Origin: JAIVJM01 sp963816985
GTDB lineage: Bacteria; Acidobacteriota; Blastocatellia; Pyrinomonadales; Pyrinomonadaceae
NCBI GenBank assembly: GCA_963816985.1
Contig: CAWFMF010000004.1
Coordinates: forward strand, 1,116,001 to 1,180,000
DNA: 64,000 nt
Direction of reading: 5' to 3'
Position numbers and translations under genes: made by a program. Below, piece after piece: positions 41,882-50,708 of the stretch (its first letter is position 1; each line of letters opens with the position of its first letter). Under the pieces are notes generated by a model that was not told the origin of the DNA, searched no databases, and saw only the letters and a list, made by a program, of their open reading frames with translations.

Positions 41882-43048
41882 TTAGTCCACGACCCACATG
41901 TCGCCGCTGTGGATGAGTTTTTCGAGCTGGCCCCGGCCATGTTTGGCGACGGCGGCTTCGATTTGTCCGGCGAGGAGGTCTTCGTAGGTCTCGCGCGCAA
42001 CGTCGCGGAAGATGCCGACGGGCTGCGGGTACTTGGGGAACTCCATGCGGGCGAGCATGAAGGCGACCGAGGGGTCTTGCTCGCTGGCGTCGTGGACGAG
42101 GCAGTCGTTCTCGTTGAGGCCGGTCTCGGCGTTCAGCTCGATGACTTCCGGAAGAGTCCCGCTCATGCGGATGCCCTTCTCGCGGTTCTTGCCGAAGACC
42201 ATCGGCTGGCCGTGTTCGAGGTAGAGCACGTTGTCGGGGCGGGCGGTGCGCTCGGCGAAGGAGTCGAACGCGCCGTCGTTGAAGATGTTGCAGTTCTGGT
42301 AGACCTCGACGAAGGAGACGCCCTTGTGGCGGGCCGCCGCGTTGACGACCGCGCCGAGGTGCTTGACATCTATGTCAATCGTGCGCGCGACGAAGGTCGC
42401 CTCAGACGCGATGGCGAGCGACGCGGGGTTCACCGGGTAATCAATGACGCCCATCGGCGTTGACTTCGTCTTCTTGCCGAACTCGCTGGTCGGCGAGTAC
42501 TGCCCCTTCGTCAAGCCGTAGATGCGGTTGTTGAAGAGGATGTAGTTGATGTCGAGGTTGCGGCGGATGGCGTGCATGAAGTGGTTGCCGCCGATGGAGA
42601 GGGCGTCGCCGTCGCCCGTGATGACCCACACCGAGAGGTCTGGGTTGGCCGACTTGATGCCGGTCGCGACCGCCGGGGCTCGACCGTGGATCGAGTGGAA
42701 GCCGTAGGTGTTCATGTAGTAGGGGAAGCGCGACGAGCAGCCGATGCCTGAGACGAAGACTATCTTCTCGCGCGGGACGCCGAGTTCGGGCATCACCTTC
42801 TGCACGTTGTTGAGGATGGCGTAGTCGCCGCAGCCCGGACACCAGCGCACTTCCTGGTCGGAGGTGAAGTCGGCCTTCGTCATCTTGCCCGGCGGCGGCG
42901 CGGGACGCCCGGCGACGACCGAGCCCGGCTCGCTCTCCGGCGAAGGGCCGCTCCCCGAAACGTTGCCGCCGATGCCGCCCGCCCCGCCCTCGTCGGCGAG
43001 CGCGCCGTCCACCTTGTTGCCGTTCGTCCCGTTCCCGTTGGTGCTCAT
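41882..43048 (-). CDS. korB: 2-oxoacid:ferredoxin oxidoreductase beta subunit (2-oxoglutarate type)
   Basis: This 388-residue TPP- and 4Fe-4S-containing subunit forms acyl-CoA and reduced ferredoxin from a 2-oxoacid. An N-terminal disordered Gly/Ser/Pro-rich extension of about 50 residues is unusual. WCPGCGDY (about 69-76) supplies cluster cysteines. The TPP motif is GDGDALSIGGNH...NYILFNN, and PFYMNTYG-like signatures point to KorB rather than PorB. It follows the NTase gene and korA in the same direction, with a terminator after it. Confidence 0.9.
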   Translation of the reverse strand: MSTNGNGTNGNKVDGALADEGGAGGIGGNVSGSGPSPESEPGSVVAGRPAPPPGKMTKADFTSDQEVRWCPGCGDYAILNNVQKVMPELGVPREKIVFVSGIGCSSRFPYYMNTYGFHSIHGRAPAVATGIKSANPDLSVWVITGDGDALSIGGNHFMHAIRRNLDINYILFNNRIYGLTKGQYSPTSEFGKKTKSTPMGVIDYPVNPASLAIASEATFVARTIDIDVKHLGAVVNAAARHKGVSFVEVYQNCNIFNDGAFDSFAERTARPDNVLYLEHGQPMVFGKNREKGIRMSGTLPEVIELNAETGLNENDCLVHDASEQDPSVAFMLARMEFPKYPQPVGIFRDVARETYEDLLAGQIEAAVAKHGRGQLEKLIHSGDMWVVD

Positions 43049-43078
43049 CTTTTAGGATTCCTCTCGAATGATAGTTCT

Positions 43079-43708
43079 TTAAGGTTTCTGCCTGCCCTGT
43101 TCGACCGCTGCCCACAACTTCAAATACTGCTCCCGCACGTAAGGGTCGAGCCCTCCGGCGAAGCTCTCGTCGAGGCCGCGAATTTTTATCAACTCCTGCA
43201 CGTCCGCCAAGTCCTTGAGGCGGTCGGGCGCGGTCATGCCGGAAGCGAGTTTCAGTTCCACGAGTTTTTCGAGCGTCACGACCCGCACGCCTTCGAGTTC
43301 GACCGAGGCGTCTGAAGGGACGGGGAAACTAACCGGCTTCGGCTGGCCGTCGCCGGGGTACTCGCCGGAAGTAATCACTTCGACGGGGACGCCCTCGCGC
43401 GTCGCGCGGAGTTTCTTCCGAGACCCTTGAAACGCGGGCACGTAGCCGAGCCCGACCAACTCCCGGTGGAACGTCTCCAAGCCCTCCGCCGTCATCACGA
43501 GGTCTATGTCCTCGGTGAAACGCGGGTAGCCGTAGGCCATGAGGGCGACCGCGCCGATGACCATGTAATCAATCCCGTGCCGCTCAAGGTCGGCGGACAA
43601 CTGCGCGAGCGCGCTGTTGAGATTCCCTTGTCCCATGAAGTAGCGCAGCCCTTCGGCGTACAACTCGTGGATGGAACGAGACTCGGAAGTTGGGGCCGTC
43701 GCTTTCAT
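43079..43708 (-). CDS. AbiEii-like nucleotidyltransferase-fold protein
   Basis: This 209-residue protein carries a polymerase-beta-type nucleotidyltransferase core in DYMVIGAVALMAYGYPRFTEDIDLVM (residues about 47-72), with the TEDIDL acidic pair. A later LEGVRVVTLEKLVELKLASG...RLKDLADVQEL block is typical of AbiEii/DUF6036-like proteins, some of which are toxins of toxin-antitoxin pairs. No antitoxin partner is seen. It sits exactly between korA (1 base apart) and korB (30 bases) on the same strand, an odd place. Confidence 0.8.
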   Translation of the reverse strand: MKATAPTSESRSIHELYAEGLRYFMGQGNLNSALAQLSADLERHGIDYMVIGAVALMAYGYPRFTEDIDLVMTAEGLETFHRELVGLGYVPAFQGSRKKLRATREGVPVEVITSGEYPGDGQPKPVSFPVPSDASVELEGVRVVTLEKLVELKLASGMTAPDRLKDLADVQELIKIRGLDESFAGGLDPYVREQYLKLWAAVEQGRQKP

Positions 43709-43709
43709 C

Positions 43710-45578
43710 CTACAAATACTCTTCGACCTTCTTGACGATCTCGCGAATCTGGAACGGTCGGCCCTTGACCTTCGAGAAGGGGACGGCGTCCACGAGGTAC
43801 TTCGCGCGAATCATGGTGGCGAGCTGGCCGAGGTTCATTTCGGGGATGATGACCCGCTCGAAGCCTCGGAGCACTTCGCCCAAGTTCTGCGGGAAGGGGT
43901 TGAGGTGGCGGAGGTGCGCGCTCGACACGGACTTGCCTTCCTGTTGGAGACGCTCGACGGCGGATGTTATCGAGCCGTAGGTCGAGCCCCAGCCGAGGAC
44001 GAGCACCTTGCCGGTCTTCTCGCCGAAGACTTCCACGTCGGGGATGTCCTGCGCGGCGCGGTCAACTTTGGCCTGCCGCATCAAGACCATGAAGTGATGG
44101 TTTTCCGGGTCGTAGTTGACGTTGCCCGTCAAATGCTCCTTCTCGATGCCGCCGATGCGGTGCTCTAAGCCGGGCGTGCCGGGCAGCGCGAAGGGGCGCG
44201 AGAGAGTCTCTTCGTCGCGCGAGTAGGGCATGAAGTCCGTGGGGTCTTCGACGAATTTGACTTCGATCTTCTTGAGGTCGGCGACTTCGGGGACGAGCCA
44301 CGGCTCCGCGCCGTTGGCGAGATAGCCGTCCGAGAGGTAGAAGACCGGCGTCATGTAGCGGAAGGCGAGGCGCACGGCCTCAATCGCCATGTCGAAGCAG
44401 TCGGCGGGCGTGGCGGGCGCAATGACAATCGCCGGGCACTCGCCGTTGCGGCCCCAGACGGCTTGAAAGAGGTCGGCCTGCTCGGTCTTCGTCGGCAAGC
44501 CCGTCGAGGGGCCGCCGCGCTGGACGTTGACGATGACCAAAGGCAGTTCCGTCATCACGGCGAGGCCGATGGCCTCCTGCTTCAAGGCGACGCCGGGGCC
44601 GGAAGTTCCGGTCAGCCCGACGTGGCCGGTGAAGGCCGCGCCGATGGCGGCGCAGACCGCCGCGATTTCGTCCTCGGCCTGAAAAGTCTTGACGCCGAAA
44701 TTCTTGTGGCGCGACAACTCATGCAGGATGTCGGACGCAGGGGTGATGGGGTAAGAGCCGTAGAAGAGCGGTCGGCCCGTCAGCTCGGCGGCGGTGATGA
44801 AGCCGATGGCGGTCGCCTCGTTGCCGGTTATCTTGCGGTACTTGCCGGGCGCGATGACGGCCTTCTTGACGGTGTAGTGCGTGGTGAAGACCTCGGTCGT
44901 GTCGGCGAAGTTGTAGCCGGTCTTCAAGGCGATCTCGTTGGCGCGCATCACCTCCGGGACTTTCGCGAACTTCGAGCGAATCCATTCGAGCGACTGCTCC
45001 ATCGGTCGGTCGTAGAGCCAGTAGAGGACGCCGAGCGCGAAGAAGTTCTTGCAGCGATCCATCTCCTTGCGCGAGAGTTTTACTTCCGCGTCCTGAAGCG
45101 CGCGGATGTTCAAGGTCGTAATCGGCAGGCGGTGGATGCGGTAGCCCTTGAGCGTGTCGTCTTCGAGCGGGTTCACGGCGTAGGCGGCCTTCTTTAAGTT
45201 CTCCTTGTTGAACTCGTCGGTGTTGATGATGATCGTGCCGCCGTCTTCGAGGTCGGAGAGGTTGACCTTGAGCGCCGCCGGGTTCATCGCGACGAGCACG
45301 TTCGGCTGGTCGCCGGGCGTGCGGATGTCGCGGCTGGAGAAGTTGAGCTGGAAGCCGGAGACGCCGGGCAGACTTCCGGCGGGGGCGCGAATCTCGGCGG
45401 GGAAGTCGGGCAGCGTCGAGATGTCGTTACCGAGCACGGCGGAGGTGTTCGTGAACTGCGTGCCCGTGAGCTGCATGCCGTCGCCGGAGTCCCCGGCGAA
45501 GCGGATGGTCACGGTCTCGACTTCCTGAAACTCTTTCTCCCTCTGCTCGACGGGCGGCGTGTCAATGATGGCGCTCAT
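43710..45578 (-). CDS. korA: 2-oxoacid:ferredoxin oxidoreductase alpha subunit (gamma-alpha fusion)
   Basis: This 622-residue fused subunit begins with a gamma domain (VTIRFAGDSGDGMQLTGTQF, about 23-42). It continues with the pyrimidine-binding and transketolase-like domains (GNEATAIGFITAAEL, YGSYPITPASDILHELSRHK) and ends in REIVKKVEEYL. Together with KorB it interconverts 2-oxoglutarate and succinyl-CoA with ferredoxin; direction cannot be inferred. It is first in the minus-strand set korA, NTase, korB. Confidence 0.92.
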   Translation of the reverse strand: MSAIIDTPPVEQREKEFQEVETVTIRFAGDSGDGMQLTGTQFTNTSAVLGNDISTLPDFPAEIRAPAGSLPGVSGFQLNFSSRDIRTPGDQPNVLVAMNPAALKVNLSDLEDGGTIIINTDEFNKENLKKAAYAVNPLEDDTLKGYRIHRLPITTLNIRALQDAEVKLSRKEMDRCKNFFALGVLYWLYDRPMEQSLEWIRSKFAKVPEVMRANEIALKTGYNFADTTEVFTTHYTVKKAVIAPGKYRKITGNEATAIGFITAAELTGRPLFYGSYPITPASDILHELSRHKNFGVKTFQAEDEIAAVCAAIGAAFTGHVGLTGTSGPGVALKQEAIGLAVMTELPLVIVNVQRGGPSTGLPTKTEQADLFQAVWGRNGECPAIVIAPATPADCFDMAIEAVRLAFRYMTPVFYLSDGYLANGAEPWLVPEVADLKKIEVKFVEDPTDFMPYSRDEETLSRPFALPGTPGLEHRIGGIEKEHLTGNVNYDPENHHFMVLMRQAKVDRAAQDIPDVEVFGEKTGKVLVLGWGSTYGSITSAVERLQQEGKSVSSAHLRHLNPFPQNLGEVLRGFERVIIPEMNLGQLATMIRAKYLVDAVPFSKVKGRPFQIREIVKKVEEYL

Positions 45579-45890
45579 AGTAGGTTAGCTCGATCCTTTG
45601 TGCGTGGGATGGTTCACGGCTGCTGACAGTTGGAGGCGGAGCCGGGCGGCGCGGACGGTTCACGGTTGACGCTTCGCGGAACGACCCGCCGTGCTTTCAA
45701 AAGGCTCTCGCGCGTCATTGTACACAGCCGCCGCGCGCAAACTCAAGGCAGCCTTCGTCGGCGCGTGCATAAGTCTCGCGCTCTTCGACAATTCACTTGC
45801 GCGACACGTCCACAGGGCTGTACGCTCTCTCCCCGTCACCCCTTTGCCGCCGCAGGCGGACGACCGCACGCTCACGCCCCGGAGGAGATT
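45579..45890. other. Divergent intergenic region
   Basis: About 310 bases lie between korA and the carboxypeptidase-regulatory-like gene, with no convincing gene. A lone GGTTCACGGTTGACG at 45658-45672 resembles one arm of the heptamer elements, without a good partner. Confidence 0.45.
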
Positions 45891-47601
45891 TTGAACCTCA
45901 TGCGCTTTAAGTTCCCTCGTCTCGCACTCGCTCACCTCACGGTCTCTTGCGTCCTGCTCTTCGTTAACAACGCGGCGGCGCAGACCGCGCCCGTCGAAGG
46001 TAAAGAACCCGGCTCGATTGCGGGACGCGTGACGCGGGGCGGGAGGCCCGCGACCGGGGCGGAAGTCCAGCTCATGCCGTCCGAGTGGTCGCCGCAGCGG
46101 AAGCCCGCCGCGAGGGTCAAGACGGACGAAGAGGGCCGCTACAAGATGACGGGCGTCGCGCCGGGTCGCTACTATCCTTTCGCCGGTCTCGCCGGGCTTC
46201 GTCTTCGACGAGTCGCTCGCGCACCGTTGGGTGCCGGGCAAGTTCATCAACCTCGCGGCGGGCGACGAGTTAAAGGAGATGGACTTCGCGCTCGCGCGCG
46301 CGGGCGTCGTCACGGGCCGCGTCCTCGACCCCGAAGGACGGCCCGCCGTCGAAGAGCACGTCACGCTCATCCTCGCCGACCCGAAGGAGCGCAAGGCGAG
46401 CGAGCTGCACGGCCCGCGCATCTACCAGACGGACGACCGCGGCGTGTACCGCGTGTGGGACCTCGCGCCGGGCCGCTACCTCGTCTACGCGGGGCGTTCG
46501 AGCGAGAACAACTACGCGCGCGGCGGGGGCGACGCGGGCGGCTTCTACCCGCAGACCTTCCACCCTTCGGTCGCCGAAGAGTCGGAGGCCAGAGTCATCG
46601 AAGTGACCACGGGGAGCGTGGCCGAAGACATAGACATCACGCTCGGCAAGTTGCAACGGACTTACAAGGCTTCGGGGCGCGTGTTGGACGAGGACGGGCG
46701 GCCCCTTCCGGGCGTCAACGTCGAAGTCGGCTCGCTCTCGAACGACGGCAAGCAGGTGTTCGGCAACATCAGCGACGTCGGGCTCTCGGACGAGCGCGGC
46801 GAGTTCAGCGCCGAAGGGCTGATGCCGGGACGTTGGGGCGTGTGGGGGACGGACGGCCAGCCGTTCGCCGGTAAGCAGGGCTCGACCTACGGCGACATGG
46901 CGACCTTCGACATCAGTGAGCGCGACGTGAGCGGCCTTGAGATCAAGATGTACCGGGGCGCGAGCGTGAGCGGCGTCGTCTCTATCGAGGGCACGAGCGA
47001 CCCCGCCATCCTCGCACGCCGCTCCGAACTCAAGCTCTGGGTGCATGTGGACGCGCCGCCGGGCACGGCCACGATGTCCAACTTCGCGCGCAGCGGCGTG
47101 AAGCCCGACGGCACGTTCGAGTTCAAGGGGCTGCCGCCCGGCAAGGCGAGATTCAACCTCGACTGGCCGCAGCCGAAGGGCTTCTCGCTCCATTCGTTGA
47201 AGCGCGACGGCATCGAGCTGCCGAATGGCCTCGAAGTGCGCAAGGCCGAGCAGGTGAAGAACGTGCAGGTCTCTTTAGCCTACGGCACTTCGGTCGTGCG
47301 CGGGCAGGTGCAAGTCCGGGGCGGCGCGCGGCCCGCGAGCGCAAGGCTCTTCGCGCAGGCCCGCCGCCCCGGCACGAACATCGTCACGGGCGGCGGGGCG
47401 GTGGACGAACTCGGTCGCTTCGTCATCGAGAACCTGAGCGCGGGCGAGTACGAGCTGCAACTCATGGACTACACGACGCCGGACATGCCGGAAGAGCGGC
47501 GGCGGCTCGCCTTGCAGACCATCAACGTGCCGGAGGGCGGCGAGCTGAAGGTGACGCTCACCTACGACGTGAGCCCCGCGCCGAAGGAGCAAGACAAATG
47601 A
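45891..47601 (+). pseudogene. Secreted carboxypeptidase-regulatory-like protein, frameshifted
   Basis: The start is TTG 45891 (GGAGGAG 4-5 bases upstream) or ATG 45900. The first frame gives a signal peptide ending NNAAAQ and a carboxypeptidase-regulatory-like module (GSIAGRVTRGGRPATGAEV...DEEGRYKMTGVAPGRYYPFAGLAG). The frame then breaks. The rest (from about 46197) continues one base on with FVFDESLAHRWVPGKFINLAAGDE and four further similar beta-sandwich modules. Deleting one G of GGG at 46194-46196 would restore a protein of about 570 residues. The 3' end overlaps the next, paralogous gene by 4 bases. Confidence 0.78.
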
Positions 47602-47679
47602 TGAATGCGGAATGCGGAATGATGAATAAGAGACGGCCCGTTTTTTACTCATCACTCATCATTCATCACTCATCACTTC
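47597..47679. repeat. Heptamer-built inverted repeat (element 10) overlapping a CDS start
   Basis: The left arm has AATGATG/AATGCGG units (47597-47630). The right arm (47646-47679) has ACTCATC/ATTCATC units. The arms are approximate complements. It contains the stop of one gene and the first about 27 codons of the next. Confidence 0.8.
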
Positions 47680-49550
47680 TTCTCTTCGGCGTCGCCGTGC
47701 CTGTGACGCTGCTTCTTCTGCTGTGTCTTCTCGCCCCGGCGGTTTGGGCTCAAGGCCCGCCGCAGGCGGCGGCGACGCCGAAGGAGCCCGCGCGACCGAA
47801 GGGCTGGCTCGCGGGGCGCGTCACGACTGAGGACGGGCAGCCCGTCGCCAACGCGCGCGTCTCCGCCGAGGCGCGGCGCTCGGAGGGCGACACGAGCGGC
47901 ACGGGCGTCACCGGCCCCGACGGTCGCTTCCGCATCGAGAAGCTTGAGCGCGGCGCTTATTCGGTCTACGGCCTCGCCCCCGCGCACTTCGACGCCTCTT
48001 ACCTCGAATACGAGCGGGGCGTGCGCGTCTTCCATCAACTCGGCGACACCATCAACATCACCTTGATGAAGGGCGGCGTCATCACGGGCCGCGTGACGGA
48101 CGCGAAGGGCGAGCCCGTCATGGGGACGCGCGTCAATCTGGTGCGCGTCCGCACGCTCGGAGGCCGTCCGGTGCGCGAGGTCAACCGCTTCATGCGTTCG
48201 CTCGAACGACTGACGGACGACCGGGGCGTCTTCCGCAGCTACGGCCTCTTGCCCGGCGTCTACGTCGTCTCGGCGGGCGGCCCGCTCTCGACGGGCTACA
48301 GCTCCACGTCGCACGCCGTCGAAGCGCCGACCTTTTACCCTTCGGCGACGCGCGACAACGCGACCGAAATCACCGTCCGCGCGGGCGAAGAGACGGCGAA
48401 CGTGGACATCCGCCTGCGCCATGATGAAGGACACGCCGTCAGCGGCACGGTCGAGGGCGTGGGCGACGCGGCGCACGCCGAGTTCAGCACGAACCTCCGT
48501 CTCATCACGGCCTCGAACACTGAGCATCAGGGGTTGACTATCTTCTACGGGCGGGCGACGACGGGCGAGGGCTTCGCCTTCGAGGGACTGACCGACGGCG
48601 ACTATGACCTCGTGGCCGAGCGCCGCACGATGAAGGGCGGGACGATTATCGCGGGCGCGGAGCGGAGGGTGAGCGTCAGGGGCGAGGACGTGAAGGGCTT
48701 GCGGATTAAGCTCGCGCCGCTCGGCTCGCTGTCGGGTCGCGTCGTGCTCGAAAACCCTCCGGCGGGAGGCGCGTCAGCGGCGGCGACGACGAAAGACGCT
48801 TCCGCTTGTCGCGAGAAGCCCGACGCGCTGCTCGACGGGGCCGTCATCATCGCGCGGCGCGCGGGCGCGAAGGGTTCGAGGGCGGACGCGGCCCCCGCCG
48901 CCGCGACCATCGCGCGCGAGCCTTCGACGCTCGAAGCCGTGCCGAACGAGAAAGGCGAGTTCGTCTTCCGTGGCCTGCGCGGCGGCGCATACCGTCTGGA
49001 CGTGCGCCTCGGCGAGAGCTTCTACGTCCGCTCCGTCAAGCAGACGGGCACGGCTGCGGCGACGCGCGCGCCGCAGCAATCGCCGCCGCCGCTCGTGGTT
49101 GATGCTGTCCAAGTGCGCGCGGGCGAGAATGTTTCGGGAATCTTGGTGACGGCGGTCTACGGCGCGGCCACTTTGCGCGGTCGCGTCAATGCTTTGAACG
49201 AAGGCGCGGCCTCGCCTTCACCGCCACGGCCCGAACACTCGCGCGTCCACCTCGTGCCGCAGGAGCGCGAGCGCGCCGAAGACCCCGCGCGCTACGCCGA
49301 GGCCACGACGGCGGATGACGGCACGTTCGAGTTCGGGCCGGTCGCGCCCGGACGCTACTGGCTCGTCGCGCGCCCCTCGCCGCCCGTCGCACCCGCCGAC
49401 GAAGTCGCGCCGTCATCCCCGGCCCCTTTGACCGACGCCGAGCGCGGGCGGCTCCGGCGCGAGGCCGAGGCGGCGGCCAACTCCGTCACCCTCGCGCCCT
49501 GCCAGAGCGTGAACGACTACGTGCTGCGCCTCGCGCCGCCGAAGGATTAG
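47598..49550 (+). CDS. Secreted carboxypeptidase-regulatory-like protein
   Basis: Up to 650 residues. The ATG at 47598 overlaps the previous stop as ATGA, so coupling is possible. However, the first 27 codons are translated heptamer repeat. Other starts are ATG 47619 or GTG 47696, the last giving a neat signal peptide (VPVTLLLLLCLLAPAVWAQ). The mature part carries about five regulatory-like or transthyretin-like beta modules (GWLAGRVTTEDGQPVANARV; GGVITGRVTDAKGEPVMG; LRGRVNALNEG). It is a paralogue of the preceding gene. These proteins act outside the cell; the ligand is unknown. Confidence 0.8.
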   Translation: MMNAECGMMNKRRPVFYSSLIIHHSSLLLFGVAVPVTLLLLLCLLAPAVWAQGPPQAAATPKEPARPKGWLAGRVTTEDGQPVANARVSAEARRSEGDTSGTGVTGPDGRFRIEKLERGAYSVYGLAPAHFDASYLEYERGVRVFHQLGDTINITLMKGGVITGRVTDAKGEPVMGTRVNLVRVRTLGGRPVREVNRFMRSLERLTDDRGVFRSYGLLPGVYVVSAGGPLSTGYSSTSHAVEAPTFYPSATRDNATEITVRAGEETANVDIRLRHDEGHAVSGTVEGVGDAAHAEFSTNLRLITASNTEHQGLTIFYGRATTGEGFAFEGLTDGDYDLVAERRTMKGGTIIAGAERRVSVRGEDVKGLRIKLAPLGSLSGRVVLENPPAGGASAAATTKDASACREKPDALLDGAVIIARRAGAKGSRADAAPAAATIAREPSTLEAVPNEKGEFVFRGLRGGAYRLDVRLGESFYVRSVKQTGTAAATRAPQQSPPPLVVDAVQVRAGENVSGILVTAVYGAATLRGRVNALNEGAASPSPPRPEHSRVHLVPQERERAEDPARYAEATTADDGTFEFGPVAPGRYWLVARPSPPVAPADEVAPSSPAPLTDAERGRLRREAEAAANSVTLAPCQSVNDYVLRLAPPKD

Positions 49551-49577
49551 AGCCCGGCACGTTGGACGTTAAAGACC

Positions 49578-49616
49578 GAAGCCCCGCACACGTCGTTCGG
49601 ACGTGCGCGGGGCTTC
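49578..49616. terminator. Bidirectional terminator-like hairpin
   Basis: 18-base arms GAAGCCCCGC... / ...GCGGGGCTTC with one or two mismatches, between the convergent genes ending at 49550 and 49645. Confidence 0.7.
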
Positions 49617-49644
49617 GACTTCTTTCGCCCGTCGGCGCTGTGCC

Positions 49645-50415
49645 TCAGTTCGAGGCGTCGGTGGCTTCCTTCACGTCGGAAGAGCCGGTCGAGCCGGAGG
49701 CGTTGATGGAAGAGGAAGAGCCGGAGCCGAAGGAGGACGACGATTTCGACGCGGGAGAGGTCGAAGGGGTCGAAGGGGACGAGGAGGACGACGACGCGCC
49801 GGAAGATGCCGAGCCGGAGGCCGAGGCGGAGGAGGCCGAGGCAGTTTCGACCTTCTTGTCGCTTGCGGCCTTCGACTGCACCATGCGGCAACTACCCTCG
49901 AAGAGCGCGCCGTTCTCGATGACGAGCGCCGGAGCCTCGATGTTGCCCGTGACCTTGGCGACGCGGCCCATCTCGATGCGCTTGGTGGCGGTGATGTCGC
50001 CGTTGACGGTGCCGTAAATCTGCGCGACGGCGACCTCGACGTTGGCGTCCACCTGTCCGTTCGTGCTGACGATGAGCGTGCCGTCGCTCGAAGAGACGCG
50101 GCCCGAAAGATGCCCGTCCACGCGGAGCATCCCCTTGAAGCTCGCCTCGCCCGTCAGAGACGTGCCGTTGCCGACGAAGCCCGTGAGCGTCCCCTCCTTG
50201 ATGTCGCGCGCTAAGGACTCGCTCTCGGTCACGGCCCGCCCGGCGGTCTGCGTGTGGACGGACTGCTGGTAAGCCTCGGTCGGCGTCTGCGCGCCGGCAG
50301 CCGACGCGTTCGACGAGTAGCCGGTCGCGGGGGACTGCGGCTGTTGCTGCGGGGTGTGGTCAGCCGTGTCGTCGGCGTGTGTCTGATCCTTCGGATTTCT
50401 TCCCGGTCTAAACAT
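49645..50415 (-). CDS. Bactofilin (polymer-forming cytoskeletal protein)
   Basis: This 256-residue protein starts at 50415 (MFRPGRNPKDQ, GGAG about 9 bases upstream). The N-terminal Gln/Ala-rich tail of about 80 residues is followed by a bactofilin beta-helix domain (about 85-190). That domain is recognised from TSLTGEASFKGMLRVDGHLSG, GQVDANVEVAVAQIYGTVNGDI and GRVAKVTGNIEAPALVIENGALFEG. A Ser-rich disordered C-terminal tail of about 65 residues is unusual in its length. It polymerises at the membrane to scaffold cell-wall or polarity proteins. Confidence 0.9.
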   Translation of the reverse strand: MFRPGRNPKDQTHADDTADHTPQQQPQSPATGYSSNASAAGAQTPTEAYQQSVHTQTAGRAVTESESLARDIKEGTLTGFVGNGTSLTGEASFKGMLRVDGHLSGRVSSSDGTLIVSTNGQVDANVEVAVAQIYGTVNGDITATKRIEMGRVAKVTGNIEAPALVIENGALFEGSCRMVQSKAASDKKVETASASSASASGSASSGASSSSSSPSTPSTSPASKSSSSFGSGSSSSINASGSTGSSDVKEATDASN

Positions 50416-50613
50416 TTCGCATTCTCCCTGCAAGACTTCTGTTGGAGTGGCCCGCGCGCCGGGGCGGGGCCGAAACGCGCGCGGACAACTTTTGTCGGGG
50501 CCGCGCGCAACTGGCTTAAGGATGAGAGTCGAATCGGGGCCGAGTCTGTACTTGAAGACCGTCCGGTCGAGCCAAAACTCAAAGCTCTTTGGAGAGCGTG
50601 CCCGATGATAAGC

Positions 50614-50705
50614 TAAAAGCCGTAAATCGTAAATCGTAAATCGTGAATAGTAAGAACCCGGCTTTTACTATTCACGATTCACGATTTACGATTTACGGCC
50701 TTTTT
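50614..50705. repeat. Heptamer-built inverted repeat (element 11)
   Basis: The left arm (50615-50653) has AAAAGCC then three CGTAAAT units and CGTGAAT. The right arm (50665-50705) is its complement with a slightly different unit order and a final T run. It lies between the bactofilin gene and the end of the M1 peptidase gene. Confidence 0.9.
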
Positions 50706-50708
50706 CCC

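Noticed and set aside
43079..43708. Complete AbiE toxin-antitoxin pair
   Set aside because: Only the nucleotidyltransferase-like protein is present. Both neighbours are Kor subunits and no antitoxin-like gene fits.
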